From: an uncultured Clostridia bacterium
GTDB lineage: Bacteria; Bacillota; Clostridia; Christensenellales; Borkfalkiaceae
NCBI GenBank assembly: GCA_944338265.1
Contig: CALVLO010000061.1
Location: forward strand, 1 to 8,648
DNA length: 8,648 nucleotides
Direction: 5' to 3'
In this document: positions 1-6,410 of the stretch, one piece after another
Position numbering within the stretch: position 1 is the stretch's first letter
Layout: each line of letters starts with the position of its first letter
Notes under the pieces: model-generated
The model's input: only the letters and a program-made list of their open reading frames with translations
The model's database searches: none
What the model was told of the DNA's origin: nothing
Position numbers and translations under genes: made by a program

Positions 1-673
1 TCCCGTATGGGAGCCCAATATCTACCTCGACGCGTACGGCAGGATCGTCGTCGCGTTTACCGACGAACGCCCGCACAGCGACCCGCGCTTTAATCAGACG
101 CTTGCGCTCGTCTTCTCGGAGGACGGCGGCAGGACGTGGAGCGACGTTACATACACCGTCACCGTGCCCGACAGAGCGCTCCGCCCGGGCATGCCCGTCG
201 TCGCGCGGATGGGAAACGGCAAATATATCATGGTCTACGAAATCGTCGGCTATCCCTGCTGCGATATCTATTATAAGCTCTCGGAAGACGGAATCGATTG
301 GGGCGATCCCCTCCTCAAAGGCACGCGCGCCGAGACCAAAGACGGGCTGTTTTTGGGGAGCATGCCCTATGTGATCTGGGTGCCGCAGGGAGGCGAGAAG
401 GGCACGGTCATCCTCACGGCAAAGCGCGAGGGCGAGCACATCGGTATGCGCGATCCGGGGTACTACCACGTCAATTACTACTTTGGCGAGGGACCGTGGG
501 AGCGCGTGCCCATGCTCATCACCTACAATACCGATACCCTGCAGGCGGGTTGGAGCATGGGCATGACGACCATCCGCGGCGGTGAATACCTCATTCAGCT
601 CGCCCCCACGCCCATGAACAGGCGGCTGATGCAGATCGGTTACGGCATCGGAAAGATCGAGACGATCAAATAA
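1..673 (+). CDS. Sialidase-fold glycoside hydrolase, GH93-like (exo-arabinanase type), C-terminal part
   Basis: The reading frame is open from base 2 to the TAA at 671-673, giving 223 residues; the start lies outside the window. Two Asp-box-like repeats of the sialidase/BNR beta-propeller are visible: SEDGGRTW (residues 39-46 of the fragment) and SEDGIDW (94-100). The fragment opens with WEP (Glu4) and has NGKYIMVYE ending in Glu80. In family GH93 the catalytic pair, as I recall it from Fusarium Arb93A, is Glu170 and Glu242, 72 residues apart; the 76-residue spacing here, with RPGMPVVARMGNGKY in between, fits well. Known GH93 enzymes release arabinobiose from the ends of alpha-1,5-arabinan. 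The fold is seen with good confidence; the substrate is inferred. Any signal peptide would lie upstream of the window. The gene converges on rseP and ends at a hairpin terminator. Alternative: another sialidase-superfamily hydrolase. Confidence 0.75.
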   Translation, partial: PVWEPNIYLDAYGRIVVAFTDERPHSDPRFNQTLALVFSEDGGRTWSDVTYTVTVPDRALRPGMPVVARMGNGKYIMVYEIVGYPCCDIYYKLSEDGIDWGDPLLKGTRAETKDGLFLGSMPYVIWVPQGGEKGTVILTAKREGEHIGMRDPGYYHVNYYFGEGPWERVPMLITYNTDTLQAGWSMGMTTIRGGEYLIQLAPTPMNRRLMQIGYGIGKIETIK

Positions 674-676
674 GCG

Positions 677-704
677 AAAAGCCCGCGGCGCGCGGGCTTT
701 TTTT
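677..704. terminator. Rho-independent terminator between convergent genes
   Basis: A perfect 7-bp GC stem (GCCCGCG at 681-687, CGCGGGC at 691-697) closes a 3-nt loop. It is flanked by AAAA on the left and seven Ts (698-704) on the right, so it is a strong terminator for the plus-strand glycosidase, whose stop is 3 bp before the A run. On the minus strand the same hairpin follows the rseP stop directly, but the T tract is only TTTT before it is interrupted, so it should work less well for the core operon. The last T is shared with the rseP stop codon. Confidence 0.88.
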
Positions 705-1945
705 CATACAAACTGCAAAATATCCACGAGGACGGCAAACCCCAAAAGCAGGATGAGCCCCGCAAAGTGGATGATGGCTTCCACCTTGCGGTTGACGGGC
801 TTGCCGCGGATCCACTCGATGACGGTGAACACCACCTTGCTGCCATCGAGCGCGGGGATGGGCAGCAGGTTGAACACGGCGAGGTTGACGCCGATATAGC
901 CCGCGATCTCCAAAAAGCCGCGGAAGCTCGTGCCCGCCACCTGCGAGGTGATGGCGATGGTGCTCACGGGCCCGCCCAGCACGGAGAGCCCGAGCTGCCC
1001 CGTGAGGAGCTCGCCCAAGATCTTGAAGATGGAGCCTGCGATCTTGAAGGAATACACGAAGGAGCGCTCGAGCGTCTCCCAAAAGCCAAAGCGGTAGGCG
1101 GCGCTCGCCAAAAGGTAGCTCCCGCCCTCCTCCGTCTCCTCGAAGCGGATGCCGAGCGCATGCCAGACGGAAGAGAGGTCTGCGCTGTTTTTAACGGTGA
1201 CGTCTTCGCGGAGCTGCACTTCGAGCTCCAGCTCCTCGCGGCGGCTCTCCCCCGCCTCGTCCGTAAACAGGCGGGAGATGCGGAAGCGCACCTGCTCGCC
1301 CGCCTTTTTCCCGTTGAGCACGGCAGCAACATCTGTGGAAAGGTACAAACTCCGCCCCTCTGCGGCGAGGAGGATGTCGCGGTCTTGCAGACAGTGCTCT
1401 GCGGGGATGCCCGATGCGGGCTCCGCCTCGTACACGGCGAGCATGGTCTGCCCGTAGGCAAAAAAGCAGGCGATGATGAGGAGGACTGCCAAGAGATAGT
1501 TCATGAGCGCGCCCGAGACGAGCACGATGATGCGCTGCCATGGCTTGCGGTTGACAAACCAACGCGCCTTCTCTTCCTCCGTCGGCGAAGGCGGCGCGGG
1601 CACCTCTTCCTCGGACATGGCTGTGGCATTTTGCGTCTTTTCCCCTTCCGCCGTCTCTGCAAACGGCTCGGGCGGAGGCGGCGCTTCCAAGCCATCCTCC
1701 CCCGCAAAGGCGCAATAGCCGCCCAAGGGGATGAGGCGCAGCGCAAAGAGCTCCCCCGTCTTTTTGCTCCTGCGCTTGAAGAGCGCGGGACCAAAGCCGA
1801 TGGAGAACTCATCGATCTTGAACTTTAAGAGCTTCCCCGCGAGGTAGTGCCCGAACTCGTGCACGGTGATCATTACGAGGAGGATGAGGATGGCGAGGAG
1901 AACGGAGCCGACCGTGCCCCATGCGCTGAGAAGATTATTTGCCAT
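704..1945 (-). CDS. rseP: Site-2-type intramembrane zinc metalloprotease RseP/RasP (peptidase M50)
   Basis: This 413-residue membrane protease cuts transmembrane segments, typically anti-sigma factors after a first cut, and remnant signal peptides. The zinc motif HEFGH is at residues 29-33 in the first membrane helix. PLGGY (73-77) matches the membrane-reentrant loop. A PDZ-like region lies at about 170-265. The third metal ligand motif, NLLPIPALDG, ends at LDG 366-368, and two or more C-terminal helices are visible. The open frame runs further upstream to 2038, but the conserved N-terminus starts at ATG 1945, which overlaps the dxr stop by 11 bp. No good Shine-Dalgarno precedes it, which suggests translational coupling to dxr. 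Two oddities are an acidic, proline-rich insert (about 83-127) and SGALMN (144-149) where the family usually has AGPxxN. It is the last gene of the operon. Confidence 0.95.
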   Translation of the reverse strand: MANNLLSAWGTVGSVLLAILILLVMITVHEFGHYLAGKLLKFKIDEFSIGFGPALFKRRSKKTGELFALRLIPLGGYCAFAGEDGLEAPPPPEPFAETAEGEKTQNATAMSEEEVPAPPSPTEEEKARWFVNRKPWQRIIVLVSGALMNYLLAVLLIIACFFAYGQTMLAVYEAEPASGIPAEHCLQDRDILLAAEGRSLYLSTDVAAVLNGKKAGEQVRFRISRLFTDEAGESRREELELEVQLREDVTVKNSADLSSVWHALGIRFEETEEGGSYLLASAAYRFGFWETLERSFVYSFKIAGSIFKILGELLTGQLGLSVLGGPVSTIAITSQVAGTSFRGFLEIAGYIGVNLAVFNLLPIPALDGSKVVFTVIEWIRGKPVNRKVEAIIHFAGLILLLGFAVLVDILQFV

Positions 1946-3062
1946 GCGATGAAATGTAGCGGGCGGCGAAGCGGCGCGCCTTCCCGTCTGTTTCAGCGAG
2001 CTGCTCGTAGCTGAGCGCTTCCTCGCGCGGGAAGGCATCGAGCGCGCCTTGAATAGTTTCTGCGATCATAGGGAAGGTTATGCGCCCGCCGAGGAAGGCG
2101 TGCACCGCCTCCTCCGCCGCCGCGTTGAGCACGGCAGGCAGCGTGCCGCCCGCCCTGCCCGCCGCCACGGCGAGCGAAAAGCAGGGGAACTTTTCTTTCG
2201 GGAAGGGTAAAAACGAAAGCTTTCCGAGCGCGGGAAGATCGAGCTGCGGCGCACAGGGAAGGCGCTCGGGATAGGTGAGCGCAAGCTGGATGGGAACGCG
2301 CATATCGGGGTAGCCGAGCTGCGCCATCGCCGCGCCGTCTGCAAAATACACGAGGGAGTGCACGATGCTCTCCGGATGCACGACTGCATCGATCTTCTCG
2401 AAGGGCGCATCGTACAGCCATTTCGCCTCGATGACCTCGTAGCCCTTGTTGAGCAGCGTCGCGCTGTCGATGGTGATCTTCGCCCCCATCTGCCATGTGG
2501 GATGGCGCGGGGCGTCCTTCGCCGGCACGCGGGCAAGCGCCTCTTTTTCAAGATGCAAAAAGGGTCCGCCGCTCGCGGTGAGCACGAGCCGCTCGAACGC
2601 CGCCTCCCGACGGAAGGCGAGGCACTGAAAGAGCGCGGAGTGCTCGCTGTCTACGGGCACGAGGTCGAGCCCCCGTTCCCGCACGGCGCGCATGACGAGC
2701 GCGCCGCCGCACACGAGCGACTCCTTATTGGCGAGCGCGATCTTTTTGCCCGCCGCCGCGGCGAGCAGGGTATATTTGAGCCCCGCAAACCCGCCTGCGC
2801 CGATGAAAGCGACGTCGCAATCCTCAAAGAGGCGCGCCTCCTCCCCCGCCGAAAGCCGCACCGTGCCCGCGGGCGGGGAGAACGTTCCCTCCGCGCACAG
2901 CGCCGCCTTGGGCGCAAACTCTGCGCACAGCGCCCCGAGCGCGGCGCCATCCCGCCCGCAGGCGAGCGCGGAAAAACAAAATTCTTTCGGGTAGCGGCGG
3001 ACGATCTCCGCCGTCTGCCGCCCGATGCTACCCGTGCAGCCGATGAGTGCGATTTTGAGCAT
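1935..3062 (-). CDS. dxr: 1-deoxy-D-xylulose 5-phosphate reductoisomerase
   Basis: Dxr (IspC) converts 1-deoxy-D-xylulose 5-phosphate to 2-C-methyl-D-erythritol 4-phosphate with NADPH, the committed step of the MEP isoprenoid pathway in the cytosol; it is the target of fosmidomycin. The 375-residue length is normal. The NADPH-binding GCTGSIG is at residues 8-14, ANKESLVCGG at 111-120, and VDSEH at 137-141 supplies metal ligands Asp138 and Glu140. NKGYE (205-209) supplies Glu209 as the third ligand. TASGGPF (162-168), WQMGAKITIDSATLLNKG and HPESIVHSLV are all intact. ATG 3062 is chosen because the Rossmann motif starts just after it and GGAGAG lies 3-5 nt upstream; the longer frame to 3107 would be read from the intergenic hairpin. 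Its product feeds the isoprenoid pool used by UppS in the same operon. Confidence 0.98.
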   Translation of the reverse strand: MLKIALIGCTGSIGRQTAEIVRRYPKEFCFSALACGRDGAALGALCAEFAPKAALCAEGTFSPPAGTVRLSAGEEARLFEDCDVAFIGAGGFAGLKYTLLAAAAGKKIALANKESLVCGGALVMRAVRERGLDLVPVDSEHSALFQCLAFRREAAFERLVLTASGGPFLHLEKEALARVPAKDAPRHPTWQMGAKITIDSATLLNKGYEVIEAKWLYDAPFEKIDAVVHPESIVHSLVYFADGAAMAQLGYPDMRVPIQLALTYPERLPCAPQLDLPALGKLSFLPFPKEKFPCFSLAVAAGRAGGTLPAVLNAAAEEAVHAFLGGRITFPMIAETIQGALDAFPREEALSYEQLAETDGKARRFAARYISSHGK

Positions 3063-3073
3063 GGTCTCTCCGT

Positions 3074-3100
3074 AAAAAGCGCCCGCCTTGCGGCGGGCGC
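3074..3100 (-). terminator. Terminator-like or attenuator hairpin between cdsA and dxr
   Basis: In the 51-bp gap between cdsA and dxr, read on the minus strand, is a perfect 9-bp stem GCGCCCGCC / GGCGGGCGC (3092-3100 and 3079-3087) with the GNRA-type tetraloop GCAA, followed at once by TTTTT (3078-3074) and then the dxr ribosome binding site GGAGAG (3071-3066). This has the full form of an intrinsic terminator, yet it lies inside an operon that is otherwise tightly packed. It probably causes partial termination, or sets 3' or 5' ends after RNA processing, which would lower or condition dxr-rseP expression relative to pyrH-cdsA. Confidence 0.75.
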
Positions 3101-3113
3101 AACTCAATTATTG

Positions 3114-4178
3114 TTATGCAAGTACGCTGTTGGACATGATACGCAGCACAAAGATCAGTGCCACAACGAGGCTCGCGTAGAGGGAAGAATCGATCCGATC
3201 CAAAATGCCGCCGTGCCCCGGGAGCAGATTGCCCATATCCTTGATGCCGATCTTGCGCTTGAAGCTGCTCTCCACTAAGTCTCCGAACTGCGAGAACGCC
3301 GCCGTGATCACGCCGATGCCGACGAAGAAGATGAAGTCTTCCCACTCAAAGACGGGCGAAGCGAAGGTGAACTGCGCAAAGCCCGTGAGCGTGACGCAGC
3401 GGCACAGCCCGTAGTAGACGAAGAAGACGACGATGCCGCCGATCGCGCCGCCCAGGAGCCCGCCGAGCCCGCCGATGACCGTCTTGTTGGGGCTGACGTT
3501 GGGCGCCATCTTTGTGGGGAATTTCTTCCCGAGCGACTTGCCGAAGCAATAGGCGAACACATCTGCAAACGGGCTGATGATGAACACGAAGCAGATGGCG
3601 ACATCCGAATAGAGCTCGAGATGGTTGCACACCGTCATGACGACGAGGAACACCGAGGGGTACATATAGGTGATGAGCGTGCACCCCACCGATTCCAGGC
3701 TCACCTTGGTGGGCGCGAACACGAGCATGCCGAAGATGACGGCGATCCCCGCGATGAACACGACGAGGGTGGCGTGCGGCGCGTAGTTGCGCCCGCGCGC
3801 ATCGAACAGCCCGCCGTGCGGGAACTCCACGCCCAAAATATCGGTAAAGAAGATATCCGCCGCGATATACATGACGACGACGAGGAGCGCAAACGTCATG
3901 GCGACGATCTGCTGCGAGCGGTGCATCTTTTCGCGGAAGGCACGCACCATCTCGAAGGTGCCGAGCACTGCAAAGAGCAGGATGAGCACATCGAAGAACA
4001 GCTTGTGCACAAAGATCTTGAGGGCGAAAAAGCCCAATAAAACGGCAACGTATACGATGCCGGAATAGAGGCGGAGCTGCGCGTTGGAGCGCGGCTTTTT
4101 TTGGGGTGCGCCCGCCTCGGGCGTGTCTGCCGCCTCTTCCGGGGCGGGAGGTCGTTTGGTCTGATCTTCCATATCCAT
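3114..4178 (-). CDS. cdsA: Phosphatidate cytidylyltransferase (CDP-diglyceride synthase)
   Basis: CdsA is a multi-pass membrane enzyme that makes CDP-diacylglycerol from CTP and phosphatidic acid, the branch point for phosphatidylglycerol and other phospholipids. The protein is 354 residues: a hydrophilic, Pro/Glu-rich cytosolic tail (about 1-37), then a series of hydrophobic segments. The family signature is complete at residues 305-330, with SFKRKIGIKD followed by LLPGHGGILDRID, and it is preceded by QFGDLVES. The first of two in-frame ATGs, at 4178, is chosen because it lies 8 bp after the uppS stop; 4172 is equally possible, and both have weak Shine-Dalgarno sequences, which suggests coupling to uppS. 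The open frame extends to 4310 but overlaps uppS there and is not conserved in character. The N-terminal tail is longer than in many CdsA proteins. Confidence 0.96.
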   Translation of the reverse strand: MDMEDQTKRPPAPEEAADTPEAGAPQKKPRSNAQLRLYSGIVYVAVLLGFFALKIFVHKLFFDVLILLFAVLGTFEMVRAFREKMHRSQQIVAMTFALLVVVMYIAADIFFTDILGVEFPHGGLFDARGRNYAPHATLVVFIAGIAVIFGMLVFAPTKVSLESVGCTLITYMYPSVFLVVMTVCNHLELYSDVAICFVFIISPFADVFAYCFGKSLGKKFPTKMAPNVSPNKTVIGGLGGLLGGAIGGIVVFFVYYGLCRCVTLTGFAQFTFASPVFEWEDFIFFVGIGVITAAFSQFGDLVESSFKRKIGIKDMGNLLPGHGGILDRIDSSLYASLVVALIFVLRIMSNSVLA

Positions 4179-4186
4179 ACCCAAAT

Positions 4187-4879
4187 TTATAGTTTTCCGA
4201 AGCGGCGTTCCCGCTTTGCGTATGCCGCAAGCGCCCGATCGAACTCTACGTCCGAAAAATCGGGGAACAACACATCGGTAAAATACAGTTCGCTGTACGC
4301 CGCCTGCCACAAAAGGAAGTTGGAGATGCGCAGCTCCTTCCCCGTGCGGATGAGAAGGTCAGGCGCGGGCAGATCGCCCGTGGAGAGCATGCCTTCAAAC
4401 TCCGCCATGCTCACTTCCTTTCCGCGGCGCACCGCCTCGTTGACGGCGGCGAGAATATCCTGCCGCCCGCCGTAGCCGATGGCGAGCACGAGCGTGCCCC
4501 GCTTCCCTTCCGCCGTGGCGCGCTCCCCTTCTGCGATGAGCGCGACGATATCTTCGGGCAGAAGGGCTCTATCGCCGATGACCCTGAGCGCGATCCCCTT
4601 GCTTTTCAGCCGTTGGGTATTGGCGGGAAAGTAGCTGCGGAAGAGCGAAAAGAGCCCCTCGAGCTCCTCTTGCGGGCGGGAGAGATTTTCTGTGGAGAGC
4701 GCAAACAGCGTGCAATACGCGACTCCGCAATCGAAGATGTGCTCGGCAAGCCCGATCATGCGGTTCATACCCGCGCGGTGCCCTGCGCCGCGCGGCAGCA
4801 GCCGCCGCTTCGCCCAGCGCCCGTTGCCGTCCATGATGATCGCGACGTGGCGGGGGATCCCGCCCGTGTTCTCTGCCAT
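4187..4879 (-). CDS. uppS: Undecaprenyl diphosphate synthase (cis-prenyltransferase)
   Basis: UppS adds eight isopentenyl units in cis to farnesyl diphosphate, making the C55 carrier lipid for peptidoglycan and other wall polymers at the inner face of the membrane. The 230-residue product has the catalytic IMDGNGRWA (15-23, Asp17), GHRAG (33-37), FALSTENLSRP (59-69) and the C-terminal block IRTGKELRISNFLLWQ (177-192) followed by YSELYFTD. The block usually reads RTSGE or RTGGE; RTGKE here is a mild variant that keeps the Glu, Arg and Ser positions. The ATG overlaps the frr stop as TGATG, sharing one base, so translation is probably coupled. The position between frr and cdsA is the classic one in Bacillota. 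Confidence 0.97.
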   Translation of the reverse strand: MAENTGGIPRHVAIIMDGNGRWAKRRLLPRGAGHRAGMNRMIGLAEHIFDCGVAYCTLFALSTENLSRPQEELEGLFSLFRSYFPANTQRLKSKGIALRVIGDRALLPEDIVALIAEGERATAEGKRGTLVLAIGYGGRQDILAAVNEAVRRGKEVSMAEFEGMLSTGDLPAPDLLIRTGKELRISNFLLWQAAYSELYFTDVLFPDFSDVEFDRALAAYAKRERRFGKL

Positions 4880-5451
4880 CAGACGGTCATCAGCTCCTTT
4901 TCTTTGAGGGAGACCGCCTTATCGATCTCCTCGATGCAGGCGGAGACCTTCTTCTCCACATCCTGCTCGCACGCTTTGACTTCGTCTTCGGAGAGCGTTT
5001 TCGCGTTCTTCATCTTTTTGACGGCATCCATTGCCTCGCGGCGCACGTTGCGCGCGGCGACCTTGGACTCCTCCCCCATGCGCTTGATCTGCTTGACGAG
5101 ATCTTTCCGGCGCTCCTCGGTGAGCTCGGGGAAGACGAGGCGGATGACGGTGCCGTCGTTGGTTGGCGTGATGCCGATATTGGAGGCGAGGATCGCCTTC
5201 TCGATGTTTTTGAGCAGCGATTTATCCCACGGGCTGACGACGAGGCAGCGCGCATCGAGCGCGGAGATGTTGCCGAGCGTGTTGAGGGCGCTCAGACCGC
5301 CGTATGCCTCCACCTGGATCTTATCGAGGACGTGCGGATTGGCGCGCCCCGCGCGGATGGTGGAAAATTCCTCCTGCATGACGGAGACCGTCTTCTCGAG
5401 CTTATCCTCCAAAATGAGGAAGATCTCCTCGACTTCTTCGTTTTCGATCAT
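4879..5451 (-). CDS. frr: Ribosome recycling factor
   Basis: Frr, with EF-G, splits the post-termination ribosome into subunits. The 190-residue length is close to the usual 185. Conserved segments are FSTIRAGRANP with LDKI and VEAYG near residue 50, SPWDKS, SNIGITPTNDGTVIRL, PELTEERRKDLVK, and the C-terminal helical region rich in Lys and Glu. The family's TPL...QLA segment reads SALNTLGNIS here, a small divergence. The start ATG is firm, since AGGAGG (5457-5462) lies 5 nt upstream. It follows pyrH by 62 bp with no terminator between, and its stop overlaps the uppS start by one base. Confidence 0.97.
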   Translation of the reverse strand: MIENEEVEEIFLILEDKLEKTVSVMQEEFSTIRAGRANPHVLDKIQVEAYGGLSALNTLGNISALDARCLVVSPWDKSLLKNIEKAILASNIGITPTNDGTVIRLVFPELTEERRKDLVKQIKRMGEESKVAARNVRREAMDAVKKMKNAKTLSEDEVKACEQDVEKKVSACIEEIDKAVSLKEKELMTV

Positions 5452-5456
5452 ACTAT

Positions 5457-5462
5457 CCTCCT
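5457..5462 (-). promoter_or_regulatory. Ribosome binding site of frr
   Basis: A perfect AGGAGG on the minus strand lies 5 nt before the frr ATG at 5451. It is the best Shine-Dalgarno sequence in the operon and fixes the frr start. Confidence 0.9.
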
Positions 5463-5513
5463 ATTTTCACAGCGCTTTGCATGGCTGCGGATGATACATA
5501 ATTTTTCTGCCGC

Positions 5514-6227
5514 TCAGTCTTTGGAGATGAGCGTGCCGATCTTTTCGCCGCACACGGCGCGGATGATGGAATTTTTCTCCCCAAGGCCGAAGGCGAGCAC
5601 GGGCACGTCGTTCTCCATGCACATGGTCGCAGCCGTCGTATCCATCGCCTTGAGCCCCTTGTTGATGATATCGCCGAAGGTGAGATGCTCATACTTCTTG
5701 GCATTGGGGTTGGAGGCGGGGTCGCTATCGTAAATGCCGTCTACATTCTTTGCCATCAGAAGGACGTCTGCATCGATTTCGCAGGCACGCTGTGCCGCGG
5801 CGGTATCGGTGGAGCAATACGGATTGCCCGTGCCGCACGCCATAATGACGATGCGCCCCTTCTCGAAGTGATGCAGCGCCTTGCGCAAAATGTAGGGCTC
5901 GGCGACGGACGTCATGATGAGCGCCGTCTGCACGCGGGTGGGGATGCCCTTCTTCTCGATGGCGTCCATCATCGCAAGCGAGTTCATCACGGTGGCGAGC
6001 ATGCCCATATGGTCTGCGGTGGTGCGGTCCATATTGGTACCCTGCCGCCCCCGCCAAAAGTTGCCGCCGCCGATGACGAGCCCGATCTGCACGCCCATCT
6101 TGTGCACTTCGACGAGCTGATCGACGACCTCGGAGACGACGTCCTCGTTGAGCCCGAACCGCTGCTCGCCCGCGAGCGCCTCGCCCGAGAGCTTCAAAAG
6201 AATGCGTTTGTACTTCGGCGTCGCCAC
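5514..6227 (-). CDS. pyrH: UMP kinase (uridylate kinase)
   Basis: PyrH phosphorylates UMP to UDP with ATP in pyrimidine nucleotide synthesis; it is a cytosolic hexamer of the amino-acid-kinase fold, usually controlled by UTP and GTP. The 237-residue length is typical. KLSGEAL (12-18) and IGGGNFWRG (52-60) are the phosphate-binding loops; DHMGMLAT (72-79) and GTGNPYCSTDTAA are the UMP and catalytic segments, and AKNVDGIYDSDP is the nucleotide-binding stretch. The frame is open up to 6359, but the family N-terminus begins at a GTG codon (6227), which has AAGGAGG 8 nt upstream; upstream residues are coded by the promoter and leader. It is the first gene of the operon in this window and has its own promoter. 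rpsB and tsf, often just upstream in other bacteria, are absent here. Confidence 0.97.
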   Translation of the reverse strand: MATPKYKRILLKLSGEALAGEQRFGLNEDVVSEVVDQLVEVHKMGVQIGLVIGGGNFWRGRQGTNMDRTTADHMGMLATVMNSLAMMDAIEKKGIPTRVQTALIMTSVAEPYILRKALHHFEKGRIVIMACGTGNPYCSTDTAAAQRACEIDADVLLMAKNVDGIYDSDPASNPNAKKYEHLTFGDIINKGLKAMDTTAATMCMENDVPVLAFGLGEKNSIIRAVCGEKIGTLISKD

Positions 6228-6235
6228 TGCGCCTT

Positions 6236-6242
6236 CCTCCTT
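6236..6242 (-). promoter_or_regulatory. Ribosome binding site fixing the GTG start of pyrH
   Basis: AAGGAGG on the minus strand lies 8 nt before the GTG at 6227. No in-frame ATG near the conserved N-terminus competes with it, so this site decides the start codon. Confidence 0.88.
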
Positions 6243-6260
6243 ATTTTTGAAGATATACCA

Positions 6261-6273
6261 GGCGCACAGCGCC
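6261..6273 (-). other. Small hairpin in the pyrH leader
   Basis: Five perfect base pairs, GGCGC / GCGCC, around a 3-nt loop lie in the predicted roughly 50-nt leader of the pyrH transcript, about 20 nt upstream of the ribosome binding site. There is no T tract, so it is not a terminator. It could stabilise the 5' end of the RNA; no known riboswitch or PyrR-type site is recognisable. Confidence 0.4.
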
Positions 6274-6284
6274 CTTTGAAAGAC

Positions 6285-6313
6285 AGTATACCATACTCCG
6301 CCGAAAAAAGCAA
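6285..6313 (-). promoter_or_regulatory. Promoter of the pyrH-frr-uppS-cdsA-dxr-rseP operon
   Basis: On the minus strand, TTGCTT (6313-6308) is separated by exactly 17 bp from TATACT (6290-6285), which is also preceded by TGG, making it an extended -10. It fits a housekeeping sigma-A promoter. Transcription should start near 6278, giving a leader of about 50 nt. It lies downstream of the GH42 terminator, so the operon appears independent of that gene. Confidence 0.8.
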
Positions 6314-6357
6314 GGAAATGGAAAACTTTGGCTGCGCCCGTTTTTGCCGCGGCGCAC

Positions 6358-6393
6358 AAAAAACGGCGGAGGGAACAGGCGTCCCGTCCGCCG
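6358..6393 (-). terminator. Rho-independent terminator of the GH42 gene
   Basis: On the minus strand, starting 17 bp after the GH42 stop, CGGCGGA, a bulged C and GGGA pair with TCCC and TCCGCCG (11 pairs in all) around a short loop. TTTTTT (6363-6358) follows directly. This separates the GH42 transcript from the pyrH promoter about 45 bp further on. Confidence 0.85.
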
Positions 6394-6410
6394 CAAGCAG
6401 CTTCCGCCGC

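Noticed and set aside
767..1828. A 353-codon plus-strand frame antisense to rseP
   Set aside because: Low-complexity Arg/Ala/Glu/Leu composition, no motif, and it lies wholly within rseP, whose HEFGH and LDG motifs are intact.
3063..3107. Upstream start for dxr adding 15 residues
   Set aside because: The added codons come from the intergenic hairpin, and the conserved Rossmann start and the GGAGAG site both support 3062.
2358..3278. A 306-codon plus-strand frame antisense to dxr and the cdsA end
   Set aside because: No domain is visible and it crosses the cdsA-dxr hairpin. It is a shadow of dxr in GC-rich DNA.
5470..5502. A possible 10-codon leader peptide in the pyrH-frr gap
   Set aside because: It starts with ATG but has no ribosome binding site and no codon pattern that suggests attenuation; this is likely chance.
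6228..6359. Upstream start for pyrH adding 44 residues
   Set aside because: This stretch contains the -35 and -10 boxes, the leader hairpin and the AAGGAGG site; the GTG at 6227 matches the family N-terminus.
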